Shown here one piece after another: positions 17,220 through 25,369 of a stretch of 55,407 nt of DNA. The DNA is from Mycoplasmatota bacterium (GTDB lineage Bacteria > Bacillota_I > Bacilli_A > Izemoplasmatales > Hujiaoplasmataceae): contig JAEIOE010000009.1 in assembly GCA_016342455.1 (NCBI GenBank), positions 1-55,407 of the forward strand, in the 5' to 3' direction. The stretch's first letter is position 1. Each line of letters starts with the position of its first letter. The notes beneath the pieces were generated by a model, which worked only from the letters and a program-made list of their open reading frames with translations, was not told the DNA's origin and ran no database searches. The translations under genes and the position numbers were made by a program.

Positions 17220-18656
17220 ATGTTTTTAGCAGGATTTGAAGCTGCAGGATTGATTATCGCAATAATTGCGATAATAGTTATGGTATTAGTATTTATTGTT
17301 TCTAGAATTAGAAAATGTCCATCTGACAAAATTCTAGTTGTGTATGGTAAAGTAGGTAAAAACACGGACGGATCTAATGTATCTGCCGCTTGTATTCATG
17401 GGGGAGCAAAATTTGTCTATCCTTTCATTCAAGCATATCAATACATGGATTTAACACCACTTTCAATAAGTGTTGATTTAACAAAGGCGCTATCAAGACA
17501 AAATATTCGTATTGATGTACCTTCAAGATTTACAGTAGGTATCTCAACAGAACCTGCAATTATGATGAACGCTGCGGAACGTTTACTTGGATTACATTTA
17601 GATGAAATTCAAGAACTTGCCAAAGATATTATATTTGGACAATTACGTTTGGTTATCGCAACAATGGACATTGAAGAAATTAATACAAACAGAGATAAAT
17701 TCTTAGAAGCTGTTTCAGACAATGTAGAAACAGAATTAAAGAAAATAGGACTTAGACTTATCAACGTTAACGTTACTGACATTACTGATGATTCAGGATA
17801 TATTGATGCACTTGGTAAAGAAGCTGCTGCAAAAGCAATCAATGATGCAAAAAAATCAGTTGCTGAAAAAAATAGAGATGGATCTATTGGTGAAGCAAAC
17901 GCAATGAGAGACCAAAGAGTTTCAGTTGCTACTGCAAATGCTACAGCAATCGCTGGTGAAAATGAATCTTTAGCTGATATATCAAAAACAGATGCAGGTC
18001 GTAGAGAAATTGAAGCAGAATCATTAAGAAGAGCTACTGCAGCTGAGAAAACTGCTGCTGCAAAAGCATTAGAAGAATCTTATGTTGCTGAACAATTAGC
18101 CGAACTTGCGAGAGCTGCTAGAGAAAAAGCTTCATTGGAAGCAGATGTTATTGTTAAATCAGAAATCGATAAACAAAAGAAAGTTATCGAAGCAGAAGCT
18201 GTTGCGGAAACATTCCGTAGACAAGCCAAAGGTAAAGCGGATGGTATCTATTCTAAAATGGAAGCAGAAGCACGTGGTACTTTTGAAGTTCTTTCAAAAC
18301 AAGCTGCAGGGTTTAAAGCATTAGTAGATGCTGCTGGAAATGATTCAGATTCAGCTGTTCAATACTTAATCGCTCAAAAACTTGAAACATTAGTTGGTAT
18401 TCAAGTTGAAGCAATTAAAAATATTAAATTTGATAACATTACTGTTTGGGATGGCGGTTCAAACGCTGACGGTAAAACACAAACAGCTAATTTCGCTTCA
18501 GGTTTAATGAAATCTATTCCACCTATGAGTGATTTATTTAAAATGACTGGAATGGAACTTCCAAGTTTCTTAGGAAAAGAAATTAAGAAAGAAGAAAAGC
18601 CGGTTACTCCAATAGTGGAAAAAGCACCTGAAAAACCAGCAAAAAAAGATAAATAA
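17220..18656 (+). CDS. floT: Flotillin (YuaG/FloT type)
   Basis: A 478-aa scaffold protein of membrane microdomains. The N-terminal hydrophobic hairpin (about 5-28) is followed by an SPFH/PHB domain (about 35-200) and a long Ala/Glu-rich coiled coil (about 205-370) with the AEA/EAxA repeats typical of flotillins. The tail ends in a Lys/Pro-rich stretch. Length fits YuaG (about 510). GGAGG overlaps the end of the NfeD gene, so the two are translationally linked. They very likely form one complex. The operon ends in a strong terminator. Confidence 0.92.
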   Translation: MFLAGFEAAGLIIAIIAIIVMVLVFIVSRIRKCPSDKILVVYGKVGKNTDGSNVSAACIHGGAKFVYPFIQAYQYMDLTPLSISVDLTKALSRQNIRIDVPSRFTVGISTEPAIMMNAAERLLGLHLDEIQELAKDIIFGQLRLVIATMDIEEINTNRDKFLEAVSDNVETELKKIGLRLINVNVTDITDDSGYIDALGKEAAAKAINDAKKSVAEKNRDGSIGEANAMRDQRVSVATANATAIAGENESLADISKTDAGRREIEAESLRRATAAEKTAAAKALEESYVAEQLAELARAAREKASLEADVIVKSEIDKQKKVIEAEAVAETFRRQAKGKADGIYSKMEAEARGTFEVLSKQAAGFKALVDAAGNDSDSAVQYLIAQKLETLVGIQVEAIKNIKFDNITVWDGGSNADGKTQTANFASGLMKSIPPMSDLFKMTGMELPSFLGKEIKKEEKPVTPIVEKAPEKPAKKDK

Positions 18657-18665
18657 TATAAACGG

Positions 18666-18700
18666 AAAGCACTTCGAATTACAGAAGTGCTTTTTTTTAT
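18666..18700 (+). terminator. Intrinsic terminator of the NfeD/flotillin operon
   Basis: A 10-bp perfect stem (AAAGCACTTC / GAAGTGCTTT), 8-base loop and a run of eight T. Confidence 0.9.
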
Positions 18701-18738
18701 TTAAAATATTGCTTATAACTTCAATCTTCCCTAGTTTA

Positions 18739-18747
18739 TGCTATAAT
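18739..18747 (+). promoter_or_regulatory. Extended -10 promoter of the ZIP gene
   Basis: TGC-TATAAT. AAAAGGAG lies before ATG 18768. Confidence 0.55.
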
Positions 18748-18767
18748 ATTAAAAAAGGAGATATATT

Positions 18768-19592
18768 ATGATAGAATTTTTTGAGAATACAAGTCCGGTA
18801 ATAGCGGCATTAGTTGGAACCGCATTTACTTATTTTATGACAGCTACAGGAGCGGCGATGGTGTTTCCTTTTAAGAAGATTAACCAAAAAATTTTAAATG
18901 GTATGTTAGGATTTAGTGCCGGAGTTATGATAGCAGCTTCATTTTGGAGTTTATTAAATCCTGCTATTTTATTAGCTGAGGAATTAAGAGAATCTGGAGC
19001 TATGAGTGCACCTTCATGGGTGCCAGCTGTAATAGGGTTCTTATCAGGAGGAATATTCCTTTTATTAGTTGACAAAATACTACCGCATATTCATATGGAA
19101 ACAAATCATAAAGAAGGTGTTAAATCATCTTGGCAAAGATCGGTATTGTTAGTTTCAGCGATTACAATACATAATGTTCCGGAAGGCTTGGCTGTTGGGG
19201 TTGCATTTGGTGCAGCAGCTGCGGGTATACCAGGAGCTAGTATTGGTGCGGCTGTAGCCTTAGCAATTGGTATCGGTATTCAAAACTTCCCTGAAGGAGC
19301 AGCTGTAAGTATTCCTTTAAGAAGAGAAGGAATGTCTAGAGGAAAATCATTTATGATTGGGCAATATAGTGGTGTTGTTGAACCAATTGCCGGGGTATTA
19401 GGAGCTTTACTTGCAGTTAGCTTGAGAAACTTTTTACCGTATGCATTAGCTTTTGCAGCAGGAGCTATGATTTATGTTGTAATTGAAGAATTAATCCCTG
19501 AATCACAAATGTTGAAGACATCAAAAATAGCAACAATTGGAGCTATGTTAGGATTCTCAGTTATGATGTTATTGGATGTAGCCTTAGGATAA
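18768..19592 (+). CDS. ZIP-family divalent metal transporter
   Basis: A 274-aa membrane protein with eight predicted spans. The metal-transport motifs of the ZIP family are present: HNVPEGLAVG (H135 in span 4) and QNFPEGAAVS (Q172 in span 5). It probably imports zinc, iron or manganese. Between spans 3 and 4 lies a short loop with LPHIHMETNHK, which could bind metal. It is followed 13 bases later by an MBL-fold hydrolase gene, probably on the same transcript. Metal preference cannot be read from the sequence. Confidence 0.9.
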   Translation: MIEFFENTSPVIAALVGTAFTYFMTATGAAMVFPFKKINQKILNGMLGFSAGVMIAASFWSLLNPAILLAEELRESGAMSAPSWVPAVIGFLSGGIFLLLVDKILPHIHMETNHKEGVKSSWQRSVLLVSAITIHNVPEGLAVGVAFGAAAAGIPGASIGAAVALAIGIGIQNFPEGAAVSIPLRREGMSRGKSFMIGQYSGVVEPIAGVLGALLAVSLRNFLPYALAFAAGAMIYVVIEELIPESQMLKTSKIATIGAMLGFSVMMLLDVALG

Positions 19593-19605
19593 AAAGGAGA
19601 TAATT

Positions 19606-20232
19606 ATGAAGATTAAATGGTTGGGACATTCTTGTTTTAAAATAACAGAAGGAGATTATTCAATTGTCATAGATCCATATAATCCACTTATGTTTCCAAG
19701 ACTAGAAAAGTATACAGTCTCTGCAAATCAAATTATTTGTTCACATAATCATGAGGATCATAATTTTAAGAAAGCAGTTACCTTAATACAAACATCCAAA
19801 GAGAATCCGTTTAAAATTGATACTTTAACCACTTACCATGATGATTCAAAGGGATCAACTAGGGGATTAATGACAATTCATATTCTAGAAGTAAATGGAA
19901 TAAAGATTGCTCATTTAGGAGATATAGGTTGTGAATTAGAAGAAGATCAAATACAAAAACTTTGGGGTTTAGATTTTTTAATGATACCAGTAGGCGGATA
20001 TTATACAATTAACGCAGAAACTGCCAAAAGGTTAATAGATCGAATAAAACCTAAAACAGTTATACCGATGCACTATCGAGGAGAATTATTTGGTTTTCCA
20101 GTATTAGCTACATTAGATGATTTTACTAAATTTTATAAAAAAAATGAGATTACATATCTAAAATTCAATGAAATTGACTTAGAAAACAAATTAACAACTA
20201 AAGTATTAGTATTTAATATAGCAAGGTCTTAG
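19606..20232 (+). CDS. MBL-fold metal-dependent hydrolase
   Basis: A 208-aa cytoplasmic protein of the UlaG/YtkL-like branch. It opens with KIKWLGHSCFKI, has the metal motif SHNHEDH (H47, H49, D51, H52), HLGDIG with a further ligand Asp, and ends with VIPMHYRGE. Substrates of this branch vary (lactones, phosphodiesters) and this one is unknown. AAAAGGAG lies seven bases before the ATG. Co-transcription with the ZIP transporter is plausible, since the enzyme needs divalent metal. A terminator follows. Confidence 0.85.
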   Translation: MKIKWLGHSCFKITEGDYSIVIDPYNPLMFPRLEKYTVSANQIICSHNHEDHNFKKAVTLIQTSKENPFKIDTLTTYHDDSKGSTRGLMTIHILEVNGIKIAHLGDIGCELEEDQIQKLWGLDFLMIPVGGYYTINAETAKRLIDRIKPKTVIPMHYRGELFGFPVLATLDDFTKFYKKNEITYLKFNEIDLENKLTTKVLVFNIARS

Positions 20233-20259
20233 TTTAATAAACTCAATTAATATACGATT

Positions 20260-20288
20260 AAAAAAGCGAATTGTTTCGCTTTTTTTTT
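20260..20288 (+). terminator. Intrinsic terminator after the MBL-fold gene
   Basis: An 11-bp stem (AAAAAAGCGAA / TTCGCTTTTTT) with a 4-base loop and T tail. It lies just left of the insertion sequence. Confidence 0.85.
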
Positions 20289-20310
20289 AATATATCGCTA
20301 ATTTTCTGTT

Positions 20311-20332
20311 ATAATCTCGAGTTTCTCATTAA
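20311..20332 (+). repeat. Left terminal inverted repeat of the IS
   Basis: Begins ATAATCTCGAGTTTCTCATT. Perfect complement of 22217-22238. Together with flanking TGTT it forms an extended -10 (TGT-TATAAT, 20307-20315) pointing into the element. Confidence 0.88.
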
Positions 20333-20341
20333 AAAAACTAC

Positions 20342-20388
20342 AAAAGTGAACTTAAGACCGTAATAAAGTCATAAAGTTCACTTTTTTT
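20342..20388 (+). terminator. Terminator inside the left end of the IS
   Basis: A 12-bp perfect stem (20342-20353 with 20374-20385, AAAAGTGAACTT and complement), 20-base loop and T run. It would stop outside transcription from entering the transposase gene, a common way insertion sequences limit activity. Confidence 0.75.
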
Positions 20389-20418
20389 AAAATTTATGTT
20401 GTGGAAAACGGTGTAATA

Positions 20419-20427
20419 TGTTATAAT
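20419..20427 (+). promoter_or_regulatory. Transposase promoter (extended -10)
   Basis: TGT-TATAAT ends seven bases before ATG 20434. The predicted transcript starts at or next to the A of that ATG, so the message may be leaderless. No Shine-Dalgarno is visible. Confidence 0.5.
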
Positions 20428-20433
20428 GTATCT

Positions 20434-22155
20434 ATGGCATATATAACAATAAGAAAAAACCGTGAAGGTAGACAATATGTATATCTTGTCGAATCATTTA
20501 GAGTTAAAGACAAGGTACATAAGAGAACACTTGAATCTTATGGTAGACTAGATTTTATGGAAAAAAACGAACCAGGCGTTTATGAAAGATTAAGAATTGA
20601 AGCGCAAGAAGGGTTGATTGGTCGTACAATTCCTAAAAGACTAGAAGTATCATATGATTCAGAAAAAGAAATCTCATATGAGATTAAACAGTATGGATGG
20701 AAATTATTTGAATCCATCTTTGAAATGATTCGTATAAAGGAAGCATTAATGGAGACATTTGATGATTCAAATAAAGTATCTAAGCTTTTGGATATTTTGA
20801 AACTTCTAACTTATCAACGAGTGTTAAGACCTGGAAGTAAACTCTACACACAAAAAAATCAAAGTGATATGTTTGGTAATTGGAAAATTAAGGAAAATAA
20901 AATGTATCGCAGTTTAAAAAATCTATCTATAGCTAAAGAAAATATCCAAGTAAAAGCGCATGAAGGTGTTGGACATCATATAGGAAGACAAGCTACACTA
21001 GTCTTCTATGATGTAACTAACTATTACTTCGATATTGATATTAATGATCCAGATACAGTGGATGAAGAAACTGGAGAGATTACGGAAGGGTTTAGAAAAA
21101 AAGGGCCATGTAAAGCAAAAAGTGGTAATCCAATTGTTCAATTAGGACTATTTATGGACATGAACGGAATACCAATTTCTTACAAACTATTTAAAGGAAA
21201 CACCGTAGATGTGAAGACTTATATTCTCGCAATTGAACAAGTAAAAAAACAATTTGGATTAGAGCGAATCATAGTCGTTGCAGACAAAGGGATGAATAGT
21301 AAAACAAATGTGGGACTTACTTCTAATAATAACGATGGCTGGCTCTTTTCCCAAAAACACAGAGGGAAAAGAGGCGCAAATAAAGCAATACAAGACTTTA
21401 TTCTAGAGGGTAATGACTGGGAGTTTAATAAAAAAGCAACATTCGCAAAAAAATCAATGATCCATCAAAGAAAACTAGGAGACGGTCTTAGCGTAAGTGA
21501 AAAGATAGTCGTTACATGGAATAAAAAATATGCGATAAGAGAGAAGATACGCAGAGACGGCGCATTAGATTACGCAAGAAAACTTACAAACCCAGAACTC
21601 TTTAGACAAACGGCTAAAAGAGGTGGAAAGAAATACCTAGAAATTATGTATAAAGATAAAGAAAGTAATGAGTTAAAGCCATTTAATCCATTAATAACTA
21701 TTGATCAAGATAAAGTAGACTTTGATGAACAATTTGATGGCATTAACGTTTTAGTTACAAGCGAAATCAATATGAGTGATGATGACATCATCGCTCATTA
21801 TGGTAGTTTGTATAAGATTGAAGACTGTTTTAGAGTCACTAAGACAGAATTCAACGCAAAACCTGTTTATGTTAGGTTAGAAGAACATATAGAAGCACAC
21901 TTCTTAACTTGTTTTCTATCATTAATCATTATCAGGGTCTTACAGCATAAAACAAACTGGAAGTTCAGTGCTAGAAAACTAATTGAAGCAATCAATAGCG
22001 CAAGAGCAATAGAATTAACAAAGGGATTCTATAAAGTAACAGCAAACGAGGATTTAAAAGAATTATTTAGAATGCTGGATATAGATTTTAATAAAGAAAT
22101 AGTTCGACATGAAGACTTAAAAAACTTCAATAAAACGTGGTGTACTACAAAATAA
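20434..22155 (+). CDS. IS1634-family DDE transposase
   Basis: A 573-aa transposase, intact. The N-terminus MAYITIRKNREG and the segment FRVKDKVHKRTLESYGRL are typical of IS1634-like proteins. Catalytic acids of the DDE core are visible: YDVTNYYFD (first Asp), IVVADKGMNS (second Asp), and YKIEDCFRVTK (Glu with the downstream R and K). The longest frame begins at GTG 20401, but that stretch contains the promoter, so ATG 20434 is preferred. No frameshift is present, so the element could be active. Codon use is similar to its neighbours. Confidence 0.88.
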   Translation: MAYITIRKNREGRQYVYLVESFRVKDKVHKRTLESYGRLDFMEKNEPGVYERLRIEAQEGLIGRTIPKRLEVSYDSEKEISYEIKQYGWKLFESIFEMIRIKEALMETFDDSNKVSKLLDILKLLTYQRVLRPGSKLYTQKNQSDMFGNWKIKENKMYRSLKNLSIAKENIQVKAHEGVGHHIGRQATLVFYDVTNYYFDIDINDPDTVDEETGEITEGFRKKGPCKAKSGNPIVQLGLFMDMNGIPISYKLFKGNTVDVKTYILAIEQVKKQFGLERIIVVADKGMNSKTNVGLTSNNNDGWLFSQKHRGKRGANKAIQDFILEGNDWEFNKKATFAKKSMIHQRKLGDGLSVSEKIVVTWNKKYAIREKIRRDGALDYARKLTNPELFRQTAKRGGKKYLEIMYKDKESNELKPFNPLITIDQDKVDFDEQFDGINVLVTSEINMSDDDIIAHYGSLYKIEDCFRVTKTEFNAKPVYVRLEEHIEAHFLTCFLSLIIIRVLQHKTNWKFSARKLIEAINSARAIELTKGFYKVTANEDLKELFRMLDIDFNKEIVRHEDLKNFNKTWCTTK

Positions 22156-22164
22156 ATCGCTAAA

Positions 22165-22210
22165 AAAACACTATCTATGGCTAATTTAAGCCTTGGATAG
22201 TGTTTTATGT
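22165..22210 (+). terminator. Transposase terminator
   Basis: An 11-bp stem (AAAACACTATC / GATAGTGTTTT) whose loop contains a second small stem (GGCT/AGCC). It lies just inside the right end of the IS. Confidence 0.75.
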
Positions 22211-22216
22211 TTAAAA

Positions 22217-22238
22217 TTAATGAGAAACTCGAGATTAT
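22217..22238 (-). repeat. Right terminal inverted repeat of the IS
   Basis: Ends in GAGAAACTCGAGATTAT. Perfect complement of the left end. Confidence 0.88.
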
Positions 22239-22317
22239 GTCCTTAATATTTGATGTGTTATATAATGTTTTAGATCCTAGAATGAAAATGGGTTCCAATA
22301 AACTTTCTAGAGATTAA
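22237..22317 (+). pseudogene. 3' remnant of an OppB/DppB-type permease gene
   Basis: Directly after the right IS end an open frame of 26 codons ends at TAA 22315-22317. It reads LIFDVLYNVLDPRMKMGS and then NKLSRD. This is the C-terminal signature of dipeptide/oligopeptide permeases: a last span, then a Leu-Asp-Pro-Arg box. The intact oppB in this window ends VDLSYGLVDPRIRMGARK, which shows the same pattern. The rest of the gene is not left of the IS. The remnant is probably untranslated. Confidence 0.7.
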
Positions 22318-22341
22318 TTACTTTCTAGTATCAAAAAAAAT

Positions 22342-22369
22342 AAAAGCAGATTTTTCAATCTGCTTTTTT
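22342..22369. terminator. Terminator between the permease remnant and pullulanase
   Basis: An 11-bp stem (AAAAGCAGATT / AATCTGCTTTT) with a 4-base loop. T runs on both strands make it work in both directions. It ends five bases from the pullulanase stop. Confidence 0.8.
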
Positions 22370-22374
22370 AAATA

Positions 22375-25152
22375 TTATTTTTTCTTAAGTTGTGTAAATA
22401 CAATAAACGCTCCAGCACTTAATACCGCTAGGCCTCCTACAATTGAAATGATAATAGTAGGAAGTGGATTGTAATCCTCGATTGTGGTATCTTGGTACAG
22501 AATGTAAGTTGAATGCTCTTCAACAGAAATTTTTTCTCCGCCTTTGAATGTCTCAATTTCAGTATCTCCAGCAATTTCATTATTAGTTATCAATACCCAA
22601 CCGCCACCAGTAGGGAGTTTCAATTTTGTATTTTTAGTATTTGAATTTTGAATCACTAATATTTCTCCATATGCATCATTAGACGCACCATTTGAAATTT
22701 GATAAGCGATAATACCTTCTTCATCTTCATATAAGAATGATAAGTTATCTAAGATATCTTGTGAAGTAGACATTCTAAATGATTCGTGAGTATTTCTTAA
22801 TTCTATTAATTCTTTTACATAAGCAAACATATCAGCGCCATCAGCACTTGTTTTTAGTGACCAGTCTATTTGGTTTACTGAATCAGGTGATTCATAGCTA
22901 TTGTGGTCAAATCCTGTGCCACTTTCACTTGGTTTAGATCTTAGGAATTCATCTCCAGCGTGGATAAATGAAATACCCTGTGAAGTAAATATAATACCGT
23001 ATGATTGTTTTGCAAGTGGTAAAATTAAGTCTAGTTCATCATCTTCTTCAAGCGTTAAATATAATTTGTCATATAAAGTATTATTATCGTGACAAGCTAC
23101 ATAGTTAATTGTTTTATTAGGATCTTTATGCCAAGCAGTATATAGAACAGAAGGATGACTAATTCCACCAACGATACCATATTTTACAGCATTTATTAGA
23201 CTCAAGTCACCTTGAATCCAACCACCTTGTTCTCTAGCAAAAACGGAACCTTTAATTCCATCACGCGTTGCATCATTGAAAGCACCAACACCTTCGATTT
23301 CAGCTAAATTTGTTTTTCCTGCTTTTAAGCTATCTGCTAAAGGTGATGTTCCACCAGTCCATGGTTCACCATAGACCATTATCGTTGGATCTATTTCATG
23401 TAATTCCGCAGCGATAATTTCCATTGTTTCAGTATCATGTAAAGCCATTAAGTCAAAACGGAAACCTGATAAGTTATATTCAGTAGCCCAAAATAGTAAT
23501 GAGTCCACCATGAATTTTCTCATCATTGCGCGTTCTGAAGCAGTTTCATTACCAGTACCTGATCCATTACTGAAAGAACCATTGTTATTCATTCTATAGT
23601 AATAACCTGGTACTATTAAACTAAAGTTTGAATCAGCAGATTGTCCTGTATGATTGTACACAACATCCATATTCACTCTAATGTCCGCTTCTGAATAAGC
23701 CATTACAACTTGTTTTAATTCTGTAATTCTTGTTAAACCATCATATGGATCAGAAGAATAAGAACCTTGAATTGCATTAAAGTTTAAAGGCATGTATCCC
23801 CAGTTAAATAAATTATATCCTTCTTCATCAAGTCTTGTTTCGTCAACCATTCCAAAATCAAAGAATGGAAGTAGTTGAACATGTGTTACACCTAGTTCAA
23901 CGATGTGATCAAAACCAGTGGTTGCACCTTCATAAGTAGTCCCTTCTTCAATTAAGCCTAAGAATCTACCGCGATTAGCTTCGGTGCCATTCCAAGTTGT
24001 TGAAGAAGTTAAATCTCTTACATGTAATTCATAAATAATTGCATCAGTATTATTAACCATTATATCTGGTCTGTCATTATATGAGAATCCTTCAGGATTT
24101 GTTTGAGAAAAGTCAACTACTAATCCGCGGTATCCATTGACACCTACACCTTTAGCGTATGGGTCAACTACCTCATTAGTAACACCTCCGTTAGTAACTG
24201 AGAATGTATAATAAGTTCCATGTAAATTGGAATCAGCAATATATTCAAAAGTTCCTTTTTCTGAAGCAGTCATAGCAATTGTTTCTGAAGGTGTATCAGT
24301 ACCACCATCCGCTAAGCTCGTACCCGTAGAATAAAGATTTAAAGTAACATTTTCAGATATCGGCGCCCAAACTCTAAATATTGTATTGCTTCCGTCTATA
24401 AAAGCTCCTAAATCTCCATCATATGCATAAGCAGTTTCAAAAGCTTCTGAATCATAAATTCCATCAAATCCAATTTGTAATTCATTTACAGAACTATCTG
24501 AACTAAACGTAGCTTCAATAGTATATTTATGAGCAAAACTTAAATCGTTTGTTAAAACAATTGTACCTTCTGTATCATCGATTACAATACTTTCAATGCT
24601 CTCTGGAATTCCATCAGCGTAAACAGTAATATTAGCAGAAGGAATTGTTTCAGTGGCTTCAAAAGTAATTGTATTCATATTTGTAAAGTAGGCGTATTTG
24701 AATTTAGGTGATTTTACCGGCCCATCTATATCATCTAATGATGTACCAATTGCAGCATCACCTTCAACGAAGTAGTAATGCAATTCACCGTTGCTAGAAT
24801 TTGCAGGTATTTCAATAAATCTATCGCTAGCAATATCTTTTTCTAACCAAGCGCCTTTTCTAATAATTAATCCCATTTTTGTAATGCCAGGGAATGTGTC
24901 GTCAATATCTATAATAGCTACCACTCCACCAAAATTATATTCAGCTGACGTTTCGTCGGTGACAAAGTCAAATTGAGCACCTTCTTCGCTTGTAGGCATG
25001 TTTTGCCAACCCCAAACATTCCAGTTATCGTAATCTCCTCCAAAACGGTAATAATGTAAGTAAATTTCATTAGAAGCTTCATCAGCTTCAATTTGTTGTG
25101 CAAACCCAAAAATCGAGAATATAAGCACAAGTAAAACAAGAATTTTTTTCAT
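22375..25152 (-). CDS. pulA: Surface-anchored type I pullulanase
   Basis: A 925-aa secreted starch-debranching enzyme hydrolysing alpha-1,6 bonds. Order: signal peptide (1-23), CBM41-like starch-binding domain (about 28-130, with YYRFGGDYDNWNVWGW), Ig-like linker, CBM48-like domain (about 245-345), and a GH13_14 catalytic domain. Catalytic residues: nucleophile D567 in GFRFDLMALHD, acid/base E596 in VYGEPWTGG, and D689 in ACHDNN. The C-terminus has a membrane span (about 900-920) ending in KKK, so the enzyme is tethered to the cell surface rather than released. GAGGGG precedes the ATG. It diverges from the maltodextrin importer operon with a cre site between. Confidence 0.93.
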   Translation of the reverse strand: MKKILVLLVLIFSIFGFAQQIEADEASNEIYLHYYRFGGDYDNWNVWGWQNMPTSEEGAQFDFVTDETSAEYNFGGVVAIIDIDDTFPGITKMGLIIRKGAWLEKDIASDRFIEIPANSSNGELHYYFVEGDAAIGTSLDDIDGPVKSPKFKYAYFTNMNTITFEATETIPSANITVYADGIPESIESIVIDDTEGTIVLTNDLSFAHKYTIEATFSSDSSVNELQIGFDGIYDSEAFETAYAYDGDLGAFIDGSNTIFRVWAPISENVTLNLYSTGTSLADGGTDTPSETIAMTASEKGTFEYIADSNLHGTYYTFSVTNGGVTNEVVDPYAKGVGVNGYRGLVVDFSQTNPEGFSYNDRPDIMVNNTDAIIYELHVRDLTSSTTWNGTEANRGRFLGLIEEGTTYEGATTGFDHIVELGVTHVQLLPFFDFGMVDETRLDEEGYNLFNWGYMPLNFNAIQGSYSSDPYDGLTRITELKQVVMAYSEADIRVNMDVVYNHTGQSADSNFSLIVPGYYYRMNNNGSFSNGSGTGNETASERAMMRKFMVDSLLFWATEYNLSGFRFDLMALHDTETMEIIAAELHEIDPTIMVYGEPWTGGTSPLADSLKAGKTNLAEIEGVGAFNDATRDGIKGSVFAREQGGWIQGDLSLINAVKYGIVGGISHPSVLYTAWHKDPNKTINYVACHDNNTLYDKLYLTLEEDDELDLILPLAKQSYGIIFTSQGISFIHAGDEFLRSKPSESGTGFDHNSYESPDSVNQIDWSLKTSADGADMFAYVKELIELRNTHESFRMSTSQDILDNLSFLYEDEEGIIAYQISNGASNDAYGEILVIQNSNTKNTKLKLPTGGGWVLITNNEIAGDTEIETFKGGEKISVEEHSTYILYQDTTIEDYNPLPTIIISIVGGLAVLSAGAFIVFTQLKKK

Positions 25153-25198
25153 ATATCTTCCCCTCTATATCTTTCAATATATTTTTCTGATTTTCTTC

Positions 25199-25207
25199 AT
25201 TATAACA
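25199..25207 (-). promoter_or_regulatory. Pullulanase promoter (extended -10, minus strand)
   Basis: On the minus strand TGT-TATAAT. The cre site at 25244-25257 lies about 40 bases upstream of it. Confidence 0.55.
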
Positions 25208-25243
25208 CATCAATACAATTCTTAGAATACAGCATATTAAAAA

Positions 25244-25257
25244 TGAAAACGATAACA
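25244..25257 (+). promoter_or_regulatory. cre (CcpA) site between pullulanase and the malE operon
   Basis: TGAAAACGATAACA matches TGWAARCGYTWNCW at 13 of 14 positions. It lies between two divergent starch-use promoters and could control both. Confidence 0.65.
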
Positions 25258-25301
25258 CATACTAAAAATAGCCATTTGTCTTCTTGCCTATTTATATGCT
25301 A

Positions 25302-25330
25302 TTGTAAAGAAATTTGTAAAGTGATAGAAT
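25302..25330 (+). promoter_or_regulatory. Promoter of the maltodextrin operon
   Basis: TTGTAA (25302-25307), 17-base spacer, TAGAAT (25325-25330). GGGAG lies before ATG 25370. Confidence 0.6.
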
Positions 25331-25369
25331 ATATGTATTCAATAAAAATTAAAAAAGGGAGAATAAAAT

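Larger units (their letters stand above)
20311..22238 (+). mobile_element. Complete IS1634-type insertion sequence (about 1.93 kb)
   Basis: Bounded by perfect 22-bp inverted repeats (20311-20332 and 22217-22238) and carrying one intact transposase gene. Inside the left end is a terminator, then the transposase promoter. Another terminator precedes the right end. No direct target repeat is evident: the flanks read CTGTT on the left and GTCC on the right. The right flank is the tail of a permease gene whose remainder is missing, so the element is linked to a deletion or rearrangement rather than a simple insertion. Confidence 0.88.

Noticed and set aside
20300-22245. Target-site duplication around the IS
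   Set aside because: No direct repeat beside the inverted repeats; flanking bases differ (TGTT versus GTCC).
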